Positions 1 to 7,353 of a stretch of 36,735 nt of DNA are shown piece after piece. The translations under genes were made by a program, and so were the position numbers. This stretch comes from Rhodothermales bacterium (GTDB lineage Bacteria > Bacteroidota > Rhodothermia > Rhodothermales > UBA10348): the NCBI GenBank assembly GCA_017859335.1, contig JAFMNH010000013.1, positions 1-36,735 of the forward strand. Direction: 5' to 3'. A model generated the notes under the pieces. The model was not told the origin of the DNA and ran no database searches. It worked only from the letters and a program-made list of their open reading frames with translations. Numbering within the stretch: the stretch's first letter is position 1; the number at the start of each line of letters is the position of its first letter.

Positions 1-2
1 AG

Positions 3-239
3 ACGGACGCCCGCATCAGCTATAGGGCTGTCGGCAGCGATCTGGAACAGTCAACGACCGATGATGGCATTGGGCAACGAGATCTGGGATGGATTGTAGG
101 GGTGGATGTCGACATACCATTGGGCGGAGAAGTGCTGTTTTCTGGCCTTCGGCTGACACTTGGTCAATCCAATGCCCGTACCGTAAAGCCAGACGTCCTG
201 AACACGACAGTAGCCTGGGTCGCAGGAATCGTGTTCTGA
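3..239 (+). CDS. C-terminal end of an outer-membrane beta-barrel protein (5' truncated by window)
   Basis: Reading from base 3 gives an uninterrupted 78-codon frame with no stop until TGA at 237-239; the start lies before the window. The peptide alternates polar and hydrophobic residues in short strands (for example GWIVGVDVDIPL and EVLFSGLRLTLG) separated by polar turns, and ends AWVAGIVF with a terminal phenylalanine. That pattern is the usual C-terminal strand of an outer-membrane barrel recognised by the BAM complex. The exact family (porin or OmpA-like barrel) cannot be told from the fragment. It is convergent with the next gene, with 55 bases between the two stop codons and no clear terminator there. 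Confidence 0.65.
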   Translation, partial: TDARISYRAVGSDLEQSTTDDGIGQRDLGWIVGVDVDIPLGGEVLFSGLRLTLGQSNARTVKPDVLNTTVAWVAGIVF

Positions 240-294
240 CAAAGCACGTGTGGCTAATCGAAAGGGATACCGCGCTCGCGGAGGCACAGGACCA

Positions 295-1395
295 TCAGGG
301 GATGATCGCCATGATCTCTCGCGCCAGACGGATGGCTTCGGTCGTGGCGCGGTTCAAGGCATCCGTCTGCTGCATGCTGGAACGCATGCGCCAAGACCCG
401 AATCCCAACGCTGCCTGGGCCTCAAACGGTGCATAGGCTCGGAAACGGACGATGTGGGGGGCATGGGCTTGATCATCCGCTATGCCATTGAGCAACCTTG
501 GCCAATCGCAGGTGGCATCTGCCTGCATCGTCACAACGATGATCCGGGAGATGCGGGAGCGATCCCACGGCGCATTGCGCAGGAACTGTTCAGGTCCCAA
601 GCACCCGTCCCGCGTGCCGCTGAGCAGAGAAAACATGGTGGATTCGGGGTACAGGGACCACCGGTTCTGATAGGATGCCATTCGGCGCATGACCGATAAA
701 ACGGCAGCAGCGGGCAGGGTCAGATCGCCCCCGTCCGTCCAACTTTCTGCGCCCTGCAGTCCTGCACCATCAACGGGAGCCACTATGAGCGTCAGGGAAT
801 CCCTCCGCACAGGGTCAGCACCAGGTAGCATCCCGACGATATGCATCGGCGCTGTGGATACATACGCTTCCACTTCGGCGACCATGCGCCACGTGGACTC
901 CGAACCCATATCTATCCGTATGTCCTCTGACCACTGAATCCAATCCAGAACGGGCAGAGTGGGGACGGTTCCAGACACGTCCAGAGGCTGAGGCGCACCT
1001 GTCACCAGAAAATCGTTTCCCTGACGAACCACCGTGGTGTCTTCGCCTATGACCTGTACCGACAGATCCGTGGCTCGCCGCAGCCTGGCGGCGTACTGCA
1101 TACGGTATTCGTCCACAAGGACAGGCTGCAGTCCACTTTCGCCCATGCGTGCGGACAGATAGGCCGCCGCCCGGAAAAAGCCGCGGGTAGCCGTCTGTCG
1201 CCCCTCCACTTCGGGCCCATCCAGATAAGCAATATCGATGCGGGCCTGGTCTTCCCATACGCCATCATCGGCCATGTCAGGGATCTGCAGGACAATAGGG
1301 GGCGCTGGCGCACAGGCCCCAAAGAGCATCAAGAGCCCCGCGAAGCAAAAGGAAGCCAAGGCTGAAAGGCGTATATGAAACCTGTAACGCAACAT
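295..1395 (-). CDS. Lipoprotein with a degenerate M28 (aminopeptidase) fold, probably non-catalytic
   Basis: The start at 1395 puts a lipoprotein signal at the N terminus (hydrophobic run ending LMLFGAC); an in-frame start at 1482 would overlap the upstream gene. The mature part follows the M28 peptidase layout. An N-terminal segment AYLDGPEVEGRQTATRG with AAAYLSARMGESGLQP resembles the M28 lid/start region. VGMLPGADPVRRDSLTLIVAPVDGAG sits where M28 enzymes have LPG...VVGAHYDHLG (quoted in parts). LLSGTRDGCLGPEQFLRN matches FSGEEQGLLGSRHFV. Every metal or catalytic position I can align is lost: His to Pro, the Asp of ADDN to Gly, and Glu-Glu to Thr-Arg. I infer a pseudo-peptidase. It is the last gene of the pilus-type operon, 64 bases after the secretin, so an accessory or pilotin-like role is possible but unproven. 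Confidence 0.7.
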   Translation of the reverse strand: MLRYRFHIRLSALASFCFAGLLMLFGACAPAPPIVLQIPDMADDGVWEDQARIDIAYLDGPEVEGRQTATRGFFRAAAYLSARMGESGLQPVLVDEYRMQYAARLRRATDLSVQVIGEDTTVVRQGNDFLVTGAPQPLDVSGTVPTLPVLDWIQWSEDIRIDMGSESTWRMVAEVEAYVSTAPMHIVGMLPGADPVRRDSLTLIVAPVDGAGLQGAESWTDGGDLTLPAAAVLSVMRRMASYQNRWSLYPESTMFSLLSGTRDGCLGPEQFLRNAPWDRSRISRIIVVTMQADATCDWPRLLNGIADDQAHAPHIVRFRAYAPFEAQAALGFGSWRMRSSMQQTDALNRATTEAIRLAREIMAIIP

Positions 1396-1459
1396 GGGAG
1401 GAAGATAGGTTATCTCCCTCCCATGCGTGGCGGAATGCATACGGCTCAGCGGGTACTGC

Positions 1460-2833
1460 CTAGTCTTCCCGCTTGGTCTCAAGTCCTGCTTCCATGGTGT
1501 CGGCAGCCCGCTGATCGAATCGTTCCAGCGTGCGAGTCAGCTCATCCCGCTGACTCTGAAGCAGGTTGCTCGGCAGTTGCTTGGCCATGCGCTCCCGGAT
1601 CGGATCCACAAGATTGGCCTCGAGTGAAATGATGAGCTCCTTCTGCGTCATGGATCGCTGCGTCCGGCCGAAGACGTAGCGAAGACCAAAGAACCATTTC
1701 GGCAGGTTCTTCAGAAACGGCACGCCCCGACGTGAATAGGACTCCTCGGTGCTGAAGAGACCACCGATGACCGTCTGCTCGCCATCAAGCAGCAGGAGCT
1801 GCGTATTGGCCAAACTGCGATCAATCGTGGGACCCTCGGCGGAGGGCCTGCTTCCTGATTTCTCGACCCTGACCTGCAGATGCAGAAACTCCGCAATCGG
1901 GGCGCCCAGCGTATCTGCCATCGGCTGCCGGATGAGCGTCGGGGTAACCTCGATGATGATACCGGTCTTGAAATACTGCGTGGAAATGTTACCGAAGGTA
2001 TCCCGGATCTGCACGGGAACGTCAGAACCGATCTGAATGTCCCCCTTGGCCCCACTCTGCACGGTTACCGAAGGGTTGGCGATGGTTTCTCCCACGCCAT
2101 TGTTTTCCGCCAGGCGGAACAGCGTTCCGAGGCTGCTGAAGCGGATCTCTTCGGGAGCCACGATGGCATCGGGCAGGCCTGCAAACAGCTCTTTTGCATT
2201 GATTTGAAAGTTGATCTGGTCCTGAGACTGGGAATTGCCTCCTTGCTGCGAGCTTCCGCCCGTAGAACCCTGTTGCCCCTGACTAGCCGACCCGAAGAGG
2301 GCATTCCAGTTGATACCTGTGTCCTTCGCCTTGGTGTGGTTCAGCTCAAAGAGGACAGCCTTGATTTCGATCTGTCGCGAGTCCAGAGTGGCTGGCGATA
2401 TGGTTGCTCCCGGCTCTACGGCCTGCTCTGTTCCCGTTGCCTGAGCTGCATCCAGAATGAGATTCTCGGCCACCTTCTGCTGGATCATGAAATAGCGGTC
2501 CGTTTCCCGGTACTCGAGATCGTTGTACTGCAACACCAGTTCCAAGGCATCCAGAAAATGCATACCCGAAATGGAGATTCCGATCGGGTGATCCCGGGTG
2601 TCCGGATCCACAAGGGACTTTGCCGTAACCCGTTCAAAAATTGGATTCAGGTAATCCGTGAACCGATTGAACGGTGTGGATGGCAAAAAGGAGACCAACT
2701 GATCGGGCGGAATGTACGCCCGAACCTGCCTCTGCTGAGCGTCGGCCGTAGACACCAGGCCTGAGAGCACCAACCAGCTCATGATAAGGAGGAGCAGCAT
2801 CTGCCCTCTCCGCATGCGACGTGATCCGTTCAT
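1460..2833 (-). CDS. Secretin of type IV pilus / type II secretion type
   Basis: The 457-residue protein begins with a signal peptide ending near STADAQ (residues 1-33). It has one N0/STN-like segment (about 60-118), a Ser/Gln/Gly-rich linker (about 182-206), and a secretin domain (about 150-410). Recognisable secretin blocks are VGETIANPSVTVQSG, IGSDVPV, TGIIIEVTPTLI, LLLDGEQTVIGGLF and GVPFLKNLP. Secretins form the outer-membrane pore for pili or secreted proteins. This one is short for PilQ (often 650-800 residues) because it lacks AMIN and extra N domains. It follows the PilO-PilP fusion by 21 bases in the same operon. PilQ versus GspD cannot be settled from sequence alone; the neighbours favour a PilQ-like role. 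Confidence 0.92.
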   Translation of the reverse strand: MNGSRRMRRGQMLLLLIMSWLVLSGLVSTADAQQRQVRAYIPPDQLVSFLPSTPFNRFTDYLNPIFERVTAKSLVDPDTRDHPIGISISGMHFLDALELVLQYNDLEYRETDRYFMIQQKVAENLILDAAQATGTEQAVEPGATISPATLDSRQIEIKAVLFELNHTKAKDTGINWNALFGSASQGQQGSTGGSSQQGGNSQSQDQINFQINAKELFAGLPDAIVAPEEIRFSSLGTLFRLAENNGVGETIANPSVTVQSGAKGDIQIGSDVPVQIRDTFGNISTQYFKTGIIIEVTPTLIRQPMADTLGAPIAEFLHLQVRVEKSGSRPSAEGPTIDRSLANTQLLLLDGEQTVIGGLFSTEESYSRRGVPFLKNLPKWFFGLRYVFGRTQRSMTQKELIISLEANLVDPIRERMAKQLPSNLLQSQRDELTRTLERFDQRAADTMEAGLETKRED

Positions 2834-2854
2834 TACGCTGCCTCTATACTCGAT

Positions 2855-3856
2855 TCAATAGTTCTTGGCCGGTGTCAACTGCACGTTGCCTCGGGCCTGA
2901 TTGTAGAAATCATCCAGGTCCATGGTCAGCTCGATACGTTCCGGGATTCCTCCCTTGTTGAGACTGGCCACGACCCTTCCTCTGATGGGATCGACCGAAA
3001 TCACCTCACCTAAATAGACCGGGTCGCCGACACTGACTTTATATTCGCCGCCATTCCATTTCAGGATGGCTTCCGGTCCAACGATGGATATCAGCTCTGC
3101 AGACTCCAGATCCACCAGTCCGAGTGTATTAGGCGGCATGTTTTCCAGAATGAGGGGCTCAAACGGATTCATGCGCGGGCTGCGCCTGGGCAGCACCTCT
3201 TCGGGGACGGGAGGCAGGTCGGTGAAAATATCTGCGTCGCTGAAATACATGCTCATTGGAGCACCCGCTGTCGAGTCCGATGCGCTCAGACCCACGGCCC
3301 CACCGAAGAAGGCAGACAGCTCAAAGGAAAACTCCACGACCATGTCCAGTCGCTGTCGTCCCGTAGTCGGATCGTCCGACACGAGATCCATGTGACGAAG
3401 CTCCAGATCCTCCACCCGGTAGAGCTGCCGACTGTTTTCGATTACCCAGATCAGCTCGTAGACATCCCTGAAGGAACCCTGACCCTCAATCAGGAAATCG
3501 TACCTGTTGAAAGACGCCGTCTCCTCGAAGCCCTCAAAACTGATGTTGAATGGATGGAATCCTTTTCCGGTGTGGGTATTCAGGAAGCGGATTACTTCCT
3601 CGGATCCCATCTCGCGGGGAATCAGCTTGTAGCGAGCATTCCAGCGAGCCACGACGTTACTCGCCTGACTCTCAGAATCGCCTATTTCCGAGACGAGAGA
3701 GGAAAGCTCCGCCTGTTTCAACCGAGCTACCTGCTCGGCCTTCGTCAGCCGCTCCAATTCCTGTGGCTGCTTGACGAGCGTGATGTACCCGCCCACACCG
3801 GCTGCCACGAAAAGGAAGACGGTCAAGACAATCAGATTGCGTATTCGGTTCGACAT
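2855..3856 (-). CDS. PilO-PilP fusion protein (inner-membrane alignment complex)
   Basis: The 333-residue protein has a single N-terminal membrane segment (about 6-28), a coiled coil (about 30-62), and a PilO/GspM-like ferredoxin-type periplasmic domain (about 65-190). After a low-complexity linker comes a C-terminal PilP/GspC-type beta domain (about 229-315). The PilP part starts with the family's RxxPFEP signature (RMNPFEP) and continues with LISIVG, KVSVGDPVYLG, GRVVAS and a final IELTM strand. PilO and PilP are normally separate genes; PilP is usually a lipoprotein that bridges PilN/O to the secretin. Here PilP is tethered to the inner membrane by PilO's helix, and the secretin gene follows directly. 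The gene starts 3 bases after the PilM-PilN stop, so translation is likely coupled. Confidence 0.82.
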   Translation of the reverse strand: MSNRIRNLIVLTVFLFVAAGVGGYITLVKQPQELERLTKAEQVARLKQAELSSLVSEIGDSESQASNVVARWNARYKLIPREMGSEEVIRFLNTHTGKGFHPFNISFEGFEETASFNRYDFLIEGQGSFRDVYELIWVIENSRQLYRVEDLELRHMDLVSDDPTTGRQRLDMVVEFSFELSAFFGGAVGLSASDSTAGAPMSMYFSDADIFTDLPPVPEEVLPRRSPRMNPFEPLILENMPPNTLGLVDLESAELISIVGPEAILKWNGGEYKVSVGDPVYLGEVISVDPIRGRVVASLNKGGIPERIELTMDLDDFYNQARGNVQLTPAKNY

Positions 3857-3859
3857 GGC

Positions 3860-5731
3860 TTATCTCCCAGCCTCATCGGCCAGTGTTACAATCGCACTAG
3901 CAGCCCCTGATAATGCAGCTTGGGGGTCTGATGCGCCTTCTTTCAGACGGCTTGCTGCTTCCTTGCGCAAATATTCGGCTGCCTCGGGCAGGGTCCGCGT
4001 TATGGCCATGGTCATTTCAAACTCGTAGACAGGCACCGATCGAATTTCCGCAAAGGTGATATTCTCGATACGTCCTTGGGTCCGCGAAGCAAAAGCCACG
4101 ATGTCCTCTCGGTTCAAGGAGCGGCCTGCGATGAACAGGGACCCCTCGCTTTCTTCCTGCCACTCGGAAATCCACAGACCGGATACGTCTCCCGTGTATG
4201 CCGACGTACGCTCCAATGCCCTGCTCCAGACATCGCTGCCCACGAGCAGGGAGTCGAGCAGGTCGAGTGCATCGGCAAAACCAGCGCTGCGCGCCTTGAG
4301 ACTGTCGATTTTGGCCTGCAGGTCCGCGATGTTCTCTGTTTCAGCGCCGTCCTGGTACTGACTCAGTTCGAACCGGGCCCTCTCGATGTCCCGATCCTGA
4401 TCGAGGTAGCTGTAGACAAAAAACAGAGTCGTACAGAAGAGGACCACCATGATGGCGGCGATAGGCCACGAGAGTGGCAGTCTGAGCTGCTTTCCTCGTA
4501 GCTCGGGATCCATGAAATCGACGTCGGGGAATGCGGACTCCCAGATGTCGTGACCAGCCATGCTGAGCGCACCGAGCCTGGCCAGCATGGACTCAAGTGA
4601 TTTCTCGGCGGGTGCTTCACCATCTTTCGAGGGCACCAGATCACGCAGCAGTACCATCCTGGATTCAGGGAAGGCCCGCGAGAGAGTGTTATGAAGATAA
4701 CCTTCGTATTCCTCGGCAAAAAGAAGGATGCGGTCGGAATCTCCGACGCCCAACTCATCGTGCATGAGCAGGACGCGGCTGCAGATCGTCTCAGCCGGAT
4801 CAGATGCCGTAATGGAGCGGAGCGACTCGCAATGGACCAACTCCTCGCCGACCAGGAACATGACGAGGGTATTATCAGCCCCTACCCGAATAAGGAAACT
4901 GACGTCATCTTTCGACGTGGAGGGCGGCTCCTGTTGCAGCGCTTCATCTACCATCTCCGCAATGATGCTCTCGCGCTGCTCAGCGCGCACTGCAGCACGC
5001 GCCGCACCCAGGAGCAGCGTAATCTCCGTGCGCATGGCGGAAATGAAGGGAAGCGCCTCTTTACGGTCCCTGAGAGCCTGTACGGACGGACTGATCGGTT
5101 CGGAGCTCGTAGCGTAGACAGCCAAGTCTTTCCGATGCGTGCCCCCGAAGTCAGAAAGGGGAAGCAAGGTGACCTTCTCAGGCGACAGGTCCGGATGATC
5201 GGACAGAAACTGCCTGAGGAGGGCATCCCTCTTCTTTCGACCTTTTAAGCCTCCTGCGCCCGCCTTGACAATGGCATTTGCGCCGAGCATCTCTGATCCA
5301 AGGAACTCGGTGGGCAGGATGAATACAATCTGGAACCTGTCGTAACCAGCCTGCTTGCATTCGCTGACCAGCTCCTTGATTTCCTGATCGCATGGAACCA
5401 CGGTTTGAGTGGTCCACTCAAAGCTCATGCTCATGTCGGCGTCCTCGCCGGTAGCATCGAACTCTGACGTCAAGAACATTCCTGATGCCAGAGTTTGACT
5501 CTCGTAGTCGGCAAACGCGGCGTCTTCCAGCTGACCACCTTCATCCAGACCACCGTCAAAGGCTGGGGTTGCCTCATCCAATCCCCCCTGGCCGGCCTCG
5601 GCTCGGCTCCGCCGGAAAGTCCTCAGAATTACGGTTCCCGAGGGCGCATCGCGCAGGAGAATGCCCTCCAGCCTCTGCGAGGAGACCGTGATGGCAAGGA
5701 TGTGCTCTGTATTTCGTTCAGTGGAAAACAT
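3860..5731 (-). CDS. PilM-PilN fusion (GspL-like inner-membrane protein)
   Basis: The 623-residue protein has an N-terminal actin-like cytoplasmic domain (about 1-410), one transmembrane helix (about 418-443), a short coiled coil (about 450-490) and a PilN-type periplasmic domain (about 495-585). PilN-like sequence includes LWISEWQ, SLFIAGRSLNREDIVAFAS and the final VPVYEFEMTMAI strand. In most pilus systems PilM and PilN are separate and PilM binds the PilN tail; the joined arrangement is that of GspL in type II secretion. The nucleotide-binding loops of the actin-like part look degenerate: AITVSSQRLEG stands where PilM has a DIGSxxVK-type motif, so ATP binding is doubtful. An acidic, Gly/Asp-rich insert sits at about 45-100. 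The gene starts 11 bases after the PilT stop. Confidence 0.82.
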   Translation of the reverse strand: MFSTERNTEHILAITVSSQRLEGILLRDAPSGTVILRTFRRSRAEAGQGGLDEATPAFDGGLDEGGQLEDAAFADYESQTLASGMFLTSEFDATGEDADMSMSFEWTTQTVVPCDQEIKELVSECKQAGYDRFQIVFILPTEFLGSEMLGANAIVKAGAGGLKGRKKRDALLRQFLSDHPDLSPEKVTLLPLSDFGGTHRKDLAVYATSSEPISPSVQALRDRKEALPFISAMRTEITLLLGAARAAVRAEQRESIIAEMVDEALQQEPPSTSKDDVSFLIRVGADNTLVMFLVGEELVHCESLRSITASDPAETICSRVLLMHDELGVGDSDRILLFAEEYEGYLHNTLSRAFPESRMVLLRDLVPSKDGEAPAEKSLESMLARLGALSMAGHDIWESAFPDVDFMDPELRGKQLRLPLSWPIAAIMVVLFCTTLFFVYSYLDQDRDIERARFELSQYQDGAETENIADLQAKIDSLKARSAGFADALDLLDSLLVGSDVWSRALERTSAYTGDVSGLWISEWQEESEGSLFIAGRSLNREDIVAFASRTQGRIENITFAEIRSVPVYEFEMTMAITRTLPEAAEYLRKEAASRLKEGASDPQAALSGAASAIVTLADEAGR

Positions 5732-5742
5732 GCTATGGGGTA

Positions 5743-7092
5743 TCAGACGAGTTGCTGGAACCGTCGTTTGTTGTTGGCATGATCAAGCGCCACTTCCTGT
5801 GTTATCAAACCTTGCCGCATAAGCCGATAGAGATCCTGCTCGAGGGTGATCTGACCGTTATTCCACCCCTCCCACATCATCTGATAGATCTCCGAGCTGT
5901 TGTCGTTCTTTATGGCCGCACGGGCGGGTGACGTAACCCAGAGCACCTCCTTAGCCAGAATGCGACCGCCTCCGACCTTGGGAAGCAGCTTCTGCGAGAC
6001 GATGCACCGCAGCACATCGGCCAGACGCGTTCGAATCCTGGTCTGCTCGCTGGGAGGGTACTCGGCGACAATTCGGTCAATGGACTCCACCGCGCTGGAC
6101 GTATGGAGCGTGGAGAATACTTTGTGGCCGGAGTTAGTAATCTCGAGGCCTGCCGAAATGGTCTCAGGATCCCGCATCTCTCCGATGACGACCATGTCAG
6201 GGTCCTGACGCAGGGTCTGTACGATGCCATCTTTGAACGAGGAGACATCCTTCCCCACTTCGCGGTGACGGACGATGCATTTCCTGCTGTCGTGAATGTA
6301 TTCCACCGGGCGTCCGATGATCACGATATGCCCGTGGAAGTCTTCGTTGTTGGCATGGATGATTGCATCGAGTGTCGTTGACTTTCCTGATCCGGTCACA
6401 CCCGTGATCAGGGTAAGCCCATCACGTACGTGCCGGAACATCAGGCCTTTTTCGATTGTGGGGTGAAAACCCAAACTTCGAAGCGAGCGCGGACGGATCG
6501 AAATGGCTCGCATATTGAGAGCCATCTGGCCCATATCCAAGTAGGCCGTGGCACGAAAACGCTGCAATACGCCTGCACCCGACGGGGTTGCGTAGGAAAA
6601 GTCAGCTGACTTGTGCTCTGTCAGATCTGCAATATTGCGCGAAGTGAGAAGCGATAGGATGATCACATTGGTCTGATCGACCGTAAAGGGTGCATTGCTC
6701 CGATCAGGACGTTTCTCACCATCAATTCGATACCAGATCAAACCCTTCGAACTGGCCCCGCCCAGATCGACGTCTGACGCGTTCGACATGGTCATGCGCT
6801 CGAGGATGGTATCCACAAACAGCTTCAGATTCGTCCGGTTTTCGGTATCGACTTTCTCCAGCTGCTGTGCTTGGTAGAGAATCCTGTCCAGGCCCATGGC
6901 CGTCGGAGGCGTTGCATCGATGATGGATTGAACAAACGCCGGCAGTTGTGGCATCTGCGTAAGCGACGCTGACAACGAGCCTCCCCGCCCTGCCATGTCG
7001 GCAAAGGGAGACATACCAGAGCCTCGTTCTCTTCCGGAAGGACTGGAGGACGAAGCGGACTGTGAGACCGGGTTGTTTCTGTTCGATTCCAT
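5743..7092 (-). CDS. pilT: PilT-family secretion/retraction ATPase with altered Asp box
   Basis: The 449-residue AAA+-type ATPase has an N-terminal PAS-like domain containing the ASDVDL...RIDGEKRP signature (about 105-130). It has Walker A GVTGSGKS (231-238), Walker B DPDMVVIGEMRD (297-308) and the His box STLHTSSA (327-334). The C-terminal AIKN...LMRQGLITQEVA segment corresponds to the AIRNLIRE/EEAL region of PilT rather than PilB. PilT depolymerises pili from the inner membrane. The Asp box, normally TIEDPIEY, reads IIGRPVEY (258-265), so both acidic residues are replaced. An unusual Ser-rich, low-complexity N-terminal tail (about 1-45) precedes the domain. It is the first gene of the operon. 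No PilB-type assembly ATPase is in the window. Confidence 0.88.
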   Translation of the reverse strand: MESNRNNPVSQSASSSSPSGRERGSGMSPFADMAGRGGSLSASLTQMPQLPAFVQSIIDATPPTAMGLDRILYQAQQLEKVDTENRTNLKLFVDTILERMTMSNASDVDLGGASSKGLIWYRIDGEKRPDRSNAPFTVDQTNVIILSLLTSRNIADLTEHKSADFSYATPSGAGVLQRFRATAYLDMGQMALNMRAISIRPRSLRSLGFHPTIEKGLMFRHVRDGLTLITGVTGSGKSTTLDAIIHANNEDFHGHIVIIGRPVEYIHDSRKCIVRHREVGKDVSSFKDGIVQTLRQDPDMVVIGEMRDPETISAGLEITNSGHKVFSTLHTSSAVESIDRIVAEYPPSEQTRIRTRLADVLRCIVSQKLLPKVGGGRILAKEVLWVTSPARAAIKNDNSSEIYQMMWEGWNNGQITLEQDLYRLMRQGLITQEVALDHANNKRRFQQLV

Positions 7093-7152
7093 GATGGTAT
7101 GATCCTGCGGTGTACATGCAGGTCTGGTGATGAGGGTATCGGCGGGGCATTC

Positions 7153-7171
7153 TGCCTCTTAAGCAGAGGCA
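7153..7171. repeat. Inverted repeat in the leader of the pilus operon
   Basis: A 7-bp stem (7153-7159 with 7165-7171) encloses a 5-base loop, 61 bases upstream of the pilT start. No U-tract follows on either strand. It could be a leader structure or chance. Confidence 0.3.
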
Positions 7172-7211
7172 CTGCAATAATATGTGGGCTCTGGGGAGCG
7201 TGGGTATGGAA

Positions 7212-7234
7212 GTATTCTTGCAGAACAAGAATAC
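7212..7234. repeat. 9-bp perfect inverted repeat upstream of the pilus operon, possible operator
   Basis: The sequence GTATTCTTG (7212-7220) is repeated as its reverse complement at 7226-7234 around a 5-base spacer. It lies about 120 bases upstream of the pilT start in the 261-base gap between the subtilase and pilT. It is AT-richer than its surroundings and has no adjacent U-tract, which suits a dimeric regulator site better than a terminator. No regulator gene is adjacent, so the role is inferred. Confidence 0.35.
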
Positions 7235-7299
7235 CCCAACCTGTCCTGATGCTACAATCGAGGCACCCGACGCGATCCTCGTCCATCCCACATACAGAT

Positions 7300-7330
7300 G
7301 AGGCGCCCGCGGTAACACCGCGGGCGCCTC
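7300..7330 (-). terminator. GC-rich perfect hairpin after the subtilase gene
   Basis: A perfect 14-bp stem (7300-7313 with 7317-7330) has a 3-base loop and lies 23 bases past the subtilase stop. No run of U follows on either strand, so it may pause or stabilise the transcript rather than terminate it alone. Confidence 0.55.
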
Positions 7331-7353
7331 AACAGCCGTCAACTGATCGGAAC

